From Gamsiella multidivaricata (Eukaryota > Mortierellomycota > Mortierellomycetes > Mortierellales > Mortierellaceae): DNA of 64,000 bases. The notes beneath the pieces are model-generated. The model saw only the letters and a list, made by a program, of their open reading frames with translations. It was not told the DNA's origin and searched no databases. Position 1 is the first letter of the stretch. The number at the start of each line of letters is the position of its first letter. Of the stretch, positions 45,998-57,094 are shown piece after piece. The DNA is taken from the NCBI RefSeq assembly GCF_025024155.1, contig NW_026251709.1, positions 62,001 to 126,000 on the forward strand, given 5' to 3'. Both the position numbers and the translations under genes were made by a program.

Positions 45998-47380
45998 AAA
46001 TCGATTTAAAAATATTAATAGCCAAACCTTTTATCGTGCACAGACTCGACGCGTTGTGGGGAATTTTTTTTTTTTTTTGGTGGCAAAGATTCTCAAAGAG
46101 TTTCCCCACACGTGATTGGTCGAACACAATCGCTCTCATTCTTCCCCACATTCTCATTCCCTTTCCTTCGTTTGACATTACATTTCTCACCGACATACCA
46201 CTGCGGCGGCCAGGCGTAATGCGACTATCGCAGAGTCATTGGTCGTGACCCCTCAGACGGAACCTTCGTAGGGTTAGATCCCTATGTAACGTATCGTACC
46301 AACCTCCTCCGCGTATAACACCATTTGCTGCTTCATGAACGCTATGGACCCTTTCTAATCAGTCAGTTGGTTGATACTTGTTATCATTTATTAGACTAGG
46401 ATCGTGCTTCTATCACATTGAACCGCAGCGTTTTTTTTTTTTTTTTTTTTCAATTGCTGCTTGTGGGTCCATCTCTCTCAAGAAACGGCAAGCAGCCGTT
46501 CAAGAAGTGCAGCGGACAGGTTCTCACGGCAGATGGGGTTCCGAAAAATAAACACCCCCTGCTTTTCTGATGGGTGAGTTGTAATCTTATGCCGATTGAC
46601 TTTTAGTGGCGATAATGCATACTGTAAGGTGCACTAACCCCATGTGTTTTTTTTTTTTACCTCTCTACCTGCCTACCTACTTGCTTTGGAAGCAACAGCA
46701 GACGATATACTCGCATCCTCGTGTCAAACGGCTGATATGGTCTCGAATTGAACTCGGCACACGTATAAGACGCTTATACGAGATCCAGTATCGATCGATG
46801 TCGTGCGGTAATTTTAAATTCCTGTAAAATGTGAGGAAGTAAAAAAAAAAAAATCGTAGAACTAATGGCCTTTCGCCGTCCCCCCTTTATTTGCTCCGCC
46901 ATTGGTTCGATCTGACGCTGTCCTGTTCAGACCACGATCCCCTCCCCTTCTAGTCAGCACGGCTAGTTGGGAAGCGCGATACAGCACAGATGCTCGTTGG
47001 GAGTCGTGCTGAACGCGTACAGGGTCTTCACAAGTCGAACCAAGGGAGGGAATCGATGCACGCTCAAAAAAGTGTGGCGGCTCTTCATAAAAGTACACAG
47101 AATGTGGTGGAAGCGGTGAGCCACATGCCTCCTGATCGATTCAGTTGTCTGATCATATCTATTTTTATTTCTTTGACTTTCTTTCACCAGGAATGCACTA
47201 TATCCATCCACCATCCTACACGACTGATCAACAGATCCTCAAGAGATAGATGGGACAGCATCTGCACAAAACACATCGCCGCGACCTTCAATCGGGAATG
47301 AGGATGGTCCCACAGCGGTCTCTACACCGTCGCCATAGATTCAAAACGTTACCAGAGAGCGCGTTTGAATAAGCGGTGGA

Positions 47381-47512
47381 GCCGGGTATGAGCTTGAGTG
47401 TATCTCCAAGGCACTCGAATACACAGCGGAGTACCCTCCGCGCGGGCGCCGAACTCTGCAGCCGGACATGGGCTCGAGAGTATTTCCAAGGCGCTTGAGT
47501 GCCTTGCGGAGA
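47381..47512. repeat. Two diverged copies with 80-bp period
   Basis: 47381-47431 and 47461-47511 align without gaps (GCCGG..ATG.GCT.GAG.GTAT.TCCAAGGC.CT.GA ... GCGGAG). Most differences are transitions. It is possibly a relic of a repeated coding sequence, but neither copy lies in a convincing frame. Confidence 0.6.
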
Positions 47513-49100
47513 TGCTTCTCCCTATGGCGCGCTGTCAAGGTCTAGGACCACGCACTGAAATGTCTAAAACTGCTGCGTGTCAGTCGAACAGACGTCGAGA
47601 CGTCTTAGCCGCGATCCGAGGCAAGCTGATCGTGAGGCTATTGCGTGCGTCTTAGCCGCGTCGCGGGCGATCCTGACTAAACCCGGACTTTATCCGACCC
47701 TCAGTGCTTGCCGGTGTGGTGTGGTGGATCCAACGTGGGATCCAGACAGGGTATCCAGGGTGGATGGCCCAGCTACGTCACTTGGTATGGCACGATGAGC
47801 GAAATAGGTACAGGATATTCATACGGTCATATCCGAAGGACCAAGCACCTCTTTGAGGTACCGTCCCAAAAGGATCTCATTATAAGTGTTCTCGGTGTCT
47901 GGAGTCTTTATTTGCTTCTACTGTAGCCCCGCAACTTAACTCTAGATCTTTTGCTTCCCAATTTCTTTCCGTAGTCCTCTGTTATACGGATTGTGGTCCT
48001 CAACCGAGACCCTCCCCCTTCTCGTCGCTCATTTATTCGTGACATATATTTACAGTAAGACAATTACTATCTAGAGACTTCGTTGGCCAGTAGAGACCTT
48101 TATTGAGCAACTTACAGTGCGCAACCAAAAGATTATATGGGCATAAGACTTTAGAATCACATAGAAGTCCATAGAGTCATCAGATTCTTCTCGAAACTTG
48201 CATAGTGGCGAAAGTAGTATCGACGTACAGTCTGCTGAGGCTCTGGAACAATCGAATGTACGAACGCGAATTTTGCAAAAGCATGTGAACTCTTTGTTGC
48301 GCAGCTATATTTGCAGCTAGTACTTTTACCTGATATAGAGCGGCACCGCCACACCACTCGAGGTTTTTTTTTTATTTTGAGTGTTTGTAAAAGATTTAAT
48401 ATGCTATGATGTCAACAGATGCTTCGCCCAGTTGCTATTGATATTGACATTGACCCCACAACTATATATGAGCCCTATCTACACCTGGAATTAGATACAC
48501 CGCCCAAATAAAGCCCTTCTGTTTACCTCAAATTCACTCCTCCTCCCTCCCCCGGTCTCATCGTTTGCACTTACCGGCATGAACATCTGCAGCACAGCAC
48601 TGGGCTCTACAGCACACATCCCTTCGATATCTTTGTCAGACTACGCAGTAATGGGAACAGCCGCCGCTAATTCGAATTTCTATACGATCAATCTTGGTGC
48701 GCGTTACATTTTTTGCCTCTCTGCTGAGGACATTCAAGGGCAGTGTGAAACTTCAGCTGCGACGCTGTTTTACTTGGCACCCGGGTCGCGCCACTGCCAT
48801 CGCCGCCGCCGCTGCTGCATGCTGCTATGTCTCTCTGGGGGTTTCAGCTTTGTTATTTGGTCTCTTTTTCCTGGTGTAATGGATTGGATCTTTTCATTCT
48901 ATTCTTATTTTCTTCTTTTAGTTATTTGGGTTTGATATCGACAATCCTACGTAAGGAAACCGGCGACATGGAGTAGTAACTATGCACTGCCTTAATCTTG
49001 ACATTGCTCATGTCACGGCTTTGTGCTCGTCATGTTTCTGTCGAGATTCGTCGTCATCGACCATGTCCATTCCATCATCGTCCAACAGAACAGCTTCCTG

Positions 49101-49836
49101 AAAGATCCCTTTCTTATCTTGTTGACTTTCCTGTCTGTAAGTGAATATAAGGGTAAAATATTGTACTCTTATCCAGAGTCATCACAGGCTCCGGCGGTCG
49201 CTGATCATGGCAGAGCACCCCCCATATATGACTCCGTTCGCGATGATGTGTTGTATAGTGATATATTGCTGAATTTGATTCTTCTTTCCATGACCCGTCA
49301 GCATATGCGTTATGAGATTGTTGTCAAGGAAATTGTGAATAGAGCTGCTGTGGATCTTGGGCGACGCTGCTTTGGCTCAGGTGTGCTAGCACCACGCGCT
49401 TCTGGTCGGTAAGCGCTTGCCCTTGTCACTTTCAAAAGTCGCTGGTTCTCCAACATGCCATTGTGAGAGGCGTTCCTATCCTCGGCTGTCTTGGTCATAC
49501 TGTTAGCTTATGTCGTTCAATATATCGATGAGTGTCTCTGCTGCTGCATCGCAGTGAGTACTTGTACTAAGATCAACCATAAGTCACCATCTATCTGCAA
49601 AATACTGCGTCGGGACGAACAGTGGTTGCTTGCACGAAGATCCCGCCCAAGATGCTCTGCTGAGGTACCCATATCGAGTTTCATAGAGTACATTCCTTGG
49701 TGTGTTTGCTCCAAGGTAATTCTATGTTGATGGTCGCTAACCTGCGCCCTTGCTTCTAGTCTCGTGTTGCCTGCGATATTTTACTCTTATATTCACTTAC
49801 AGACAAGAAAGTCAACAAGACAAGAGAGGAATCTTT
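49101..49836. repeat. Inverted repeat, 63-bp arms around 610 bp
   Basis: The arm 49101-49163 matches the reverse complement of 49774-49836 at 57 of 63 positions by my count, and all six differences are transitions. The interior has no recognisable protein; its open frames are short. The layout (736 bp, imperfect terminal inverted repeats, no transposase) fits a non-autonomous element or a chance fold-back duplication. Target-site duplications were not evident. Confidence 0.7.
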
Positions 49837-49907
49837 ATTTCCAGGGGAGACGGCACCTTATAAAGCGGTTCCCGTCTGCACCATATTAAGGGTACTCCTA
49901 TCTACTC

Positions 49908-50625
49908 TTACGTACTACATAAGTCAATATAGTGCAACGCCTTCTCATATTCCTCCTGGCGTCTACTCTGCTCTCGGGCTACCTCTTCGGCTTCTTCTTG
50001 GCGCCTTCTCTGCTTTAGGGCTGCCTTCTTCCTCTCCTCCCGGAGCCTTATCCTCTTTTCTGCGTGCAGTTTTTCTCGGAGCCGGTAATGGCTGTTGTCT
50101 GCTGGCTCCACTATGTCAGGCGAGAATCTGACTTTCTTGCGTGATGCCTGTGGTGAGTAGGACGAGCCTGCATCTTCGACGAGCAAGCGTCTCGGTCTCT
50201 CGAGGAATATTTGCCGCACCGAGTTCGCTGCTCGTGGACTGCAACGGTATCGAGGGGATCTACATCCTTTTGTATAACCGGAGACAACGCGCGCTCCTTA
50301 TCCACCTGCTCGACTGGGACTTGTGGGCCAGCACCAAGCCCAGTCGAGTCGACTCCGGCACCTCTGCCCCCGAGTATGTCTTCGAGTCTGTCAAGGTACG
50401 CAACGGACCCCCCCTTGGGTCTTGCGCACGCGAGGCTGGGGTCAAAAAAGGGCCGTGCCGCAGCAGGGGCGGCGTATCAGGCTGCGTTGAGGACTGTGTT
50501 CACAGTGGTGGTTGTGTTTTCTTCGGCAGCATCGCAGTCGACGGCAAGCTGCTCTGGCGAGCGTGATGGGCTCCCAGAGTGATGCTTGGTGGAGGCCGGA
50601 GAGAGAAGAAAGTCAAGAAGTTAGC
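49908..50625 (-). pseudogene. Broken coding sequence with Lys/Arg/Glu-rich coiled-coil end
   Basis: Read on the minus strand, a coherent protein emerges only across three frames: SPEQLAVDCDAAEEN...TVNTVLNAA, a TGA at 50479-50477, AAPAAARPFFDPS, a shift at the C run 50408-50414, YLDRLEDILGG...VDKERALSPVIQ, another shift near 50215, then RQIFLERPRRLL, SRKKVRFSPDIV and a charged helix (KRIRLREERKKAALKQRR) to the stop at 49908. I do not recognise the family. It may be a retroelement gag or a decayed host gene. Confidence 0.55.
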
Positions 50626-50681
50626 AGTGATAGGGGTGAGTGAGTCTGAAAGATTTGATTGAGCGGTAGATCATGGTGTTA

Positions 50682-50733
50682 GTTGAGTGATGGTTGAGTG
50701 ACGGTTGAGTGGTGGTTGAGTGATGGTTGAGTG
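50682..50733. repeat. 11-bp minisatellite
   Basis: Units GTTGAGTGATG, with one or two substitutions, repeated 4.7 times directly upstream of the broken minus-strand gene. Confidence 0.85.
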
Positions 50734-52944
50734 CAGTATGGGCGCTGGTGAGCGCTGGCTAGCTGGTTGGTGGTTGGTGGTTAGGTGCTGATTGGCAGTG
50801 CGTGTGGGGAAAAGGGTAAAGAGCGCGTCTCTTGTTGTTGACGTGTTTAAAAAAAATCAGGCACCCGACAGGCACCTGACATGGTTCGTGCACAGTCTCG
50901 TTTTGTCAACAATTACGTCATTGGAATGTATCAGTCGGGCCCACTGAGGCCGGCGCCAATAGATATTAGTCGCACCAGTCTACCAGTCTATGCTGTGCTG
51001 TATTCACGAAGGAGCGCTTTGGCCATCGCAGGGCGTTGTTTAGGGTACTTGTGCAACATACGATAGATCAGCATGCTCCTCGCCTCCCTTTCTCTCACCT
51101 GCAAACTTGCATCCGTCCTGAAGGAACTAATTTCCGTCCATTCACGCGTTGTACAGGCGAACACGTTCACGCCGCGTAATTGCCCTGTAGAATAACGGAG
51201 GTAGAAATGCCCAGAACGCCCTTTGCGAAGCGTCATTGACGACAGCACAGGCGATCAAGGAAATAGACAGGGCCCAGAAAGTCCACAGGAATGCTCGTCA
51301 GCCCATGCAGCTGTTCGAGCCCATCCATCTGATCGAAACAACGGGCTCCGGCATTGGCAACAGGATATAGGGTCATACACGAAGGGAGGCGATAGCAAGG
51401 TGCAGGAAAATCATCAGTGATACGGGTCTGCCGCCATGATAGGCGAGCATAGGTCGCTCCAGACGTGCACGTACTGCTTGAACCAGATGGACGCGCATAT
51501 TGTCACTACAGCTGTATTGAGATGACCGGTGACTCCACGCTCTTCAAGCAGATCCTCTTTCACACTTACGTCGGACACCTCCATAAAGACTCAATAACCT
51601 TCTAACCGCAGTTACCTGCACTTCAAAAAGAAGATTGGGTCCGCCACTTGATATAAAGCATTTCAAAATATCAACTGCTGCATAACACCAGATACGCTCA
51701 AATACTAAAATTCTAACGAAGCAAGAATTGAAAGAGCCGACATCGAAGGATCAAGAAGCAACGTCGCTATGAACGCCTGGATGTCAAGCCAGTTATTAGA
51801 GAGTTTTCACAGCCTCCATTTACCAGTCTATTTTCTACTGTACACTGCACTCTGGTGGGGATATGCAGCACCATTTTTGAAAAGCCGATTTCGATAGAAT
51901 ATGTTTTTGCGTTGAGCTGGTCAACAAAATACTCGGCTACCTTGGTGTACGCGACCCTGTTTCCGATACCGTTTGACTTGCCATTGTCGTAGAGCAAGTT
52001 GAAGATTGATTCGTCCTGCTTGGATTCGATCAGTGGTGATCTGTGGCTGTGGGGGGGAGGGACGATAAACAGACGCGTGCCGCTTCCTACCGCCCTGACA
52101 GCTGCTCCCTTTCTCTTCTTTTGCGTATGTTGGTGCTTTTCATTTTAATGGCATGATAGGGGGTTTTGCGTGCGCACCATTCCTGAGAGCGTGTTTGTGG
52201 AAAATTTTTTTAGCTTAAACTATTATAAACCTGCTTTGGCTTATTCCAAGGCTCATGGGAGGGCATTCCAGGGACCTGCATAGCAACTTTCTTTCACCTT
52301 TACATGTAATGGGTCAACTAAGTGTGTTATCTCTTTTGTGCCACCGCGTAAAGCATTTCGCGAGCGAGGACGTCCATTTCCAATTCGAGACTAAAGAGAG
52401 TAATTGCGCGTGCCACGCTGGCGAAAGATGATCTGCACATGTTGAGTGTGGAATGGTCTTTGAGTATTATATTTAGCCAACCCGATCTGGTCTTCCCCGC
52501 ACTTGAGCAGGGCCAGCTGCACGGCCGGGGATTGTCTGAGTGAAGGTGACGTGAGGATGAGAGAACATAAAAAACAAAGAACCTTGTTGGGGGAAGGTTC
52601 ATGTGCCTGTAAATAGGCGTGCTCCGGGGACAGGATTCGGGGCACCAACGTATGCACCATTAGGTCGCATTCTCACTTGAGAGCACTGTCTCACTATCTC
52701 CGCAGGAGCCACATGTCAAATAGCCGAATGATGGATGCGGGTTTCTGCGACGGGACAAGGTCTGCATTTCATTCGCCGCCGGGGTGCTCCGCATCCGCGC
52801 CCTTCTTTTTTCTTTTTTTATATACCCACGTCTCCTTTTTTTCTTTTCTTTCTTTTCTCTTCTCTACCGCTCTTTTTTCCCACACATTCACCACCACACA
52901 TCTCCCTCTTCTCCCCCCCCCTTTTCTGTACTCTCAGCATCACC
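50734..52944. other. Region of coding-like fragments and the aldolase promoter
   Basis: No intact gene is supported. Coding-like pieces without recognisable family: plus strand 51238-51369 (TTAQAIKEIDRAQKV...), minus strand 52030-51815 (SIFNLLYDNGKSNG...VAYTKVAEYF) and a minus-strand frame 52660-52391 with a true ATG (MVHTLVPRILSPEHAYLQ). The last could be a small gene divergent from the aldolase. The C/T-rich stretch 52795-52925 is typical of strongly expressed fungal promoters. Confidence 0.45.
51815..52045 (-). pseudogene. Unidentified coding-like fragment
   Basis: One open frame of about 75 codons without a usable start (KQDESIFNLLYDNGKSNG ... EIGFSKMVLHIPTRVQ). It has a protein-like composition, and an acceptor-like CCCCCCACAG precedes it. 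No neighbouring exon could be joined with confidence, so it may be an isolated relic. Confidence 0.3.
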
Positions 52945-54538
52945 ATGGGTCTCCTCGATATCGTCCCCGCCGGCGTCATCACCGGTGACAACGTCCGCAA
53001 GGTCTTTGCCTATGCCTCCAAGCACGGCTTCGCCATCCCCGCCATCAACTGCACCTCGTCCTCAACCGTCAACGCCGCTCTTGGTAAATAATGCGCTCTC
53101 TCAATCGTCCGCACCACTCGCTTGGGCAAGGAGCATGGAGGCCCTACGGGCGAGTCCTGTTTGTTTTCTCGCGTTCAAAGACACGGAAAACCTGACATTG
53201 ATATTTTTATTCGCGTTCTTGTTTCTTTTCGCGACGCGTAGAGGCTGCCCGCGATTCCAAGTCGCCCATCATCATCCAGTTCTCGAACGGTGGTGCTGCC
53301 TACTTTGCCGGCAAGGGTATCTCCAACAAGAACGAGCAGGCCTCTATCCTGGGAGCCGTTGCTGGTGCCCATCACGTCCGCGCCGTTGCCAAGGCGTATG
53401 GTATCCCCGTCATCCTGCACTCGGACCACTGCGCCAAGAAGCTGCTCCCATGGTTCGATGGCATGCTCGCTGCCGATGAGGAGTACTTTGCCAAGCATGG
53501 CGAGCCTCTCTTCTCGTCCCACATGCTTGATCTCTCGGAGGAGAGCAAGGGAGAGAACATCGAGACCTGTGTCAAGTATCTCGAGCGCATGGCCAAGATC
53601 AACTGCCATCTCGAGATGGAGATCGGTATCACCGGAGGCGAGGAGGATGGTGTCGACAATTCGGATGTCGACAATGCCTCGCTCTACACCCAGCCCCAGG
53701 ATATCCTCGATATCTTCAACGCCTTCTCCAAGATCACCGACTTGTTCTCGATCGCTGCTGCCTTCGGTAACGTCCACGGTGTGTATGCTCCCGGCAACGT
53801 CAAGCTCCACCCCGAGCTTCTCGGCAAGCACCAGGCTTATGTCAAGGAGCAGCTGAAGCTCGAGACCGACAAGCCCGTCTGGTTTGTCTTCCACGGAGGC
53901 TCTGGATCGACCGAGAAGGACATCCAGACCGCTGTCGGCTATGGTGTCGTCAAGATGAACGTTGACACTGGTAAGCTTTCTGTTTCTGTTGTGTTACTTT
54001 CTGAGAGTCGGGTCTCATTGGGAAATCGACCGATATGGACACAGTCCCGATGGAACTTGATTGTCTTGAGCCATATCATCGGCCCTCGTATAGGGTCCTT
54101 TGTTGGGGAGGAAATATATGGGCGATGAACTTTGTTTGGGACGACTGATTGACACCGACATGGGACTGTCTCTAACCATCCACTTCTGCTCTGTTGTTTA
54201 TTCCCAATAGATACCCAGTGGGCTTACTGGGAGGGCATCAAGAACTTCTACGAGAGCAAGAAGGTAACGCGGCTATCCCGGCATTCACGATCAGACCGTT
54301 TGGTGTGCGGTGTGCTGGCAGCATCGTTTGGATCAAAGATCTAACCTCAATTGTCTGGTTTTTTTTATGGTGAATCTAATAGGGCTACCTCCAGGCCCAG
54401 GTCGGCAACCCCGATGGTCCTAACAAGCCCAACAAGAAGTTCTACGATCCCCGTGTCTGGGTCCGTGAGGGTGAGAAGACCATGGTCGAGCGTGTCAAGG
54501 TCGCTTGCAAGGATCTTAACAACGTCGATCGTCTGTAA
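52945..54538 (+). CDS. FBA1: Class II fructose-bisphosphate aldolase
   Basis: Exons 52945-53083, 53242-53970, 54211-54263 and 54383-54538 give 358 residues, the usual fungal length. It is a zinc-dependent glycolytic and gluconeogenic enzyme that cleaves fructose-1,6-bisphosphate to dihydroxyacetone phosphate and glyceraldehyde-3-phosphate in the cytosol. Visible signatures: ILHSDHCAKK (zinc/catalytic region), EMEIGITGGEEDGVDN, FGNVHGVYAPGNVKL (zinc His) and FHGGSGS (phosphate loop). Codon use is strongly C-ending, as expected for a highly expressed gene. The C/T-rich leader and the AATAAA at 54631 bracket the gene. Confidence 0.97.
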
Positions 54539-54630
54539 ATATACATCATCTCTCCTTTCCTTCGCCATTACTTTTTTTTTCCACCATCGAAGCATTCACC
54601 CCCTCTCTTGACCAAAAATATTGAAATATA

Positions 54631-54636
54631 AATAAA
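54631..54636 (+). terminator. Polyadenylation signal of FBA1
   Basis: AATAAA 93 bases after the stop codon. Confidence 0.6.
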
Positions 54637-54706
54637 GAACGATCCTTATTTGTTGTATTCGATCTGGTCTCCAACTGAAGGCTGAAGGAAGTGTCATTTG
54701 TAGCAG

Positions 54707-54819
54707 AGAGTTAAGCTGACTGATTTTTTTGGTTAAAACTTTTCAACTACAGGGGTTTTGCTTAACAAAATATCCATAATTGACAAGGTCTAACCAAAAA
54801 AATCAATCAGCACAACTCT
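54707..54819. repeat. Inverted repeat with 29-bp arms
   Basis: 54707-54735 and 54791-54819 pair with three mismatches (core GCTGAYTGATTTTTTTGGTTA), leaving a 55-base loop. It could be a short fold-back element or a stem downstream of the aldolase transcript. Confidence 0.75.
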
Positions 54820-55353
54820 GATTTAGAGTGACGGGCCTTTGCATTAAAGGGTTAGTCTGGGCTGGGCCAATTTGGTCGTCATCTGCAAAGACTAAAGGAC
54901 CCTTCGCTAAGAATCCACTACTGAAGGATCCTAATCTGACGTCGACCATTACCTCCATTTATCATTGCTGTCAATGGGCTTTGAGCGTCATGTCGGGGCT
55001 ATCGGGAGACGGTGCTAGTCGCTGAAACGGCTAAGCCGAAATGGAACATGGGTATAGACGCAGATTATTCGTTATGTTTCTTGGATGTCTACTGGGGCAC
55101 TGCCAAATCATGAGGCCGTGCACTGCATCCGAACTATCTCCCTGTAGAGGTTTCTCGAAGAGTTGGTGGTCCCAGTCGAAAGTTCATTCGACATAAATAC
55201 ACGGCTCGTATCCCGGCCACGATCCACTTTCTCTCCTCCTCACTTCTTTGTCTCTTTCCTTTAGCAAACACATACCACACTCGTGCCTCCGTTCTTTCTG
55301 CATCTGTGTCTGCATACATACCATCAAGCACAACCCCGCCTGTATTCTACACC

Positions 55354-56345
55354 ATGTCCGCACACTCCACTTCTTTCCCAATGTCTCTGTCACTGCAGCA
55401 CACAACGTATCTTGAACATTACATGCAGACCCAGGAGGCAGCCAAATGCTTCGAGGATGATCTCGACTTTTGTCCGAGTCTAACTGCATCCGAGGTAAGC
55501 ACCCACAATCCCTTGACTCTTCCCCATCTTCTCTCTCTTCTCTCTTGCATCGTCTTTCTTCGGCAATTGCACCCAGTTGAGACAGTGAATAAGTATCTCA
55601 CATCTTTCATAATACACTTGCATGACCGCCACCACAGCTATCAGAAAGAGCGTCTGAATACGCCTCTGCTCATGCCAGAAGGAGAGAAGCACGATGGTCG
55701 CAACTGGATCATAGCAGCCCCCTAGCATCGCCTCGAACACCATCCCAATGTACCGTCAGCGGCAGATTCCCTCCTACCTCGAAAGCAATTGCGATTGTTG
55801 ACCCAGCCAGCAAAGCACCCGTACAGCTCCCACCACCAGGGTTTCCATCGAGCAAAGCATGTTCAACTAGCCCCTCCATTATAACACCATCCAGGCACGG
55901 TTCCATCAGCTCAGTCAGCTCAGTCAGCTCTGGTGGAGATACCATGTCGCATATTGATGCCCAGGACACATCTCTGCTGGATTGGACAATGCAACAACAA
56001 CAACAAGACCAACAGATGCTTCAGATGCAACAGCTGCAGTTCTTGCAGCAGCAGCAACAGCATCAGCATCAGCATCAGCATCACCATCAGCCATTCGCGT
56101 GTGATATGATGTTTGCACCCTCTGCCGCTGCCCAGGGTCCATTCTTTGGTCAGGACATGTCCTCAAGGGGCATGTTCTATCCTTCGAATAATGGAGTCTA
56201 TTCGCCGCCCTCAAGAGCGACTTCCAGGATCCCGATCGTGAATCCAAACAATGGTAGCACTGTCTCCCTCTCCGAGGCACCAGTAGCACCCATGCCAGCG
56301 ATGCCAGCCTGGCATCATCCCCAGTACTTTGTCTCTGTCCGATAA
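55354..56345 (+). CDS. Hypothetical Gln/His/Ser-rich protein
   Basis: Exons 55354-55494 and 55638-56345, about 282 residues; the GTAAGC/CACAG intron is phase 0. The amino end contains TTYLEHYMQTQEAAKCFEDD, then a short basic stretch (AHARRREARW), Ser/Pro-rich sequence with SSVSSVSS, and a low-complexity run of Gln and His (codons about 55988-56090). There is no signal peptide, membrane helix or known domain. The composition suggests a regulatory or transcription-associated protein, but this is a guess. Confidence 0.7.
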
Positions 56346-57012
56346 AGACAGGAATGTGCTATACCCTTTTTGATCTCAAAAGCCATGTACTTTTATTCCT
56401 TCACTGTCTCCTCCCCTCACAATATATATATATAGTCGTCTAACCTACAATTGACCATAATAAATGCAAGTACCAAACATGATGAACGACTGGATACGTG
56501 AGGCGAAAGGAGGAAAGAGGTACACAGAGAGCCCCAGAGTATTTTTGACCAAAGAGATGAAGATCGTCCATGTTGCCAAGTTCCCGCCATCTCTTTTTTT
56601 TCATTTTATCCGCAGGCAGGATACTGAGTGATGATACAAAGGGGGAATCCACTGTTGGTGCGTGTGGAGAGTTGTAAATAGACAAGGCGACTGAGCCTGA
56701 GGAAGGGGGAGGGAGGGGAGGGGGGATGGGTAGACTAGGTGAGCCATTCCAGGCAAACAAGGGTGTCCTTTTTCTTCATACAACTTTTTTTTTTTTTTTT
56801 TGGCTGAGATGTAAAAAAATGAAGGCAGGGCACAATCAACCTAATTTTTATTTTCTTTTTATTTTGGGTTTCCATCTCTCGGTCGTTTGTTGCCTCCCTC
56901 TTTTTTCTGAATCTCAGTCCCCATCGTCTTTCTTCATCCACCCAACCCCATCTGCTCCTCTTCCGCTCAAACCCCTCCCTCGCTATCCCTCGCTATTGCT
57001 ATCCCCCTCCAT

Positions 57013-57055
<43 letters not shown>

Positions 57056-57094
57056 CCTTCTTAGCGACCTCGCATCCCTTGTAACGATCTCTTA
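56346..57094. other. Intergenic
   Basis: It holds 3' flank sequence with a TA repeat at about 56424-56433, a T run at 56786-56802 and a (TC)n tract at 57017-57052 in the leader of the next gene. No gene is supported. Confidence 0.55.

Larger units (their letters stand above)
45866..49100. other. Gene-poor region
   Basis: No gene is firmly supported. It has T runs at about 46065-46078 and 46433-46450, an 80-bp period repeat at 47381-47512, and a TATA-like ACTATATATGA near 48461. That box lies before an open frame from 48579 to 48935 (about 118 codons, no recognisable domain, ending in a hydrophobic stretch). The frame could be a small or decayed gene, but I cannot show it. Confidence 0.45.
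54539..55353. other. Intergenic
   Basis: It holds the aldolase 3' end, an inverted repeat at 54707-54819 and the leader of the next gene, with a C/T-rich stretch from about 55220. No gene is supported. Confidence 0.5.

Noticed and set aside
49023..49412. Open frame across the left inverted-repeat arm
   Set aside because: It continues through the repeat without any domain; the inverted repeat explains the sequence better than a gene.
51440..51550. CxxC segment (CTYCLNQMDAH) suggesting a TnpB/Fanzor-type zinc ribbon
   Set aside because: Only one Cys pair is present, no RuvC motifs were found around it and the frame closes quickly.
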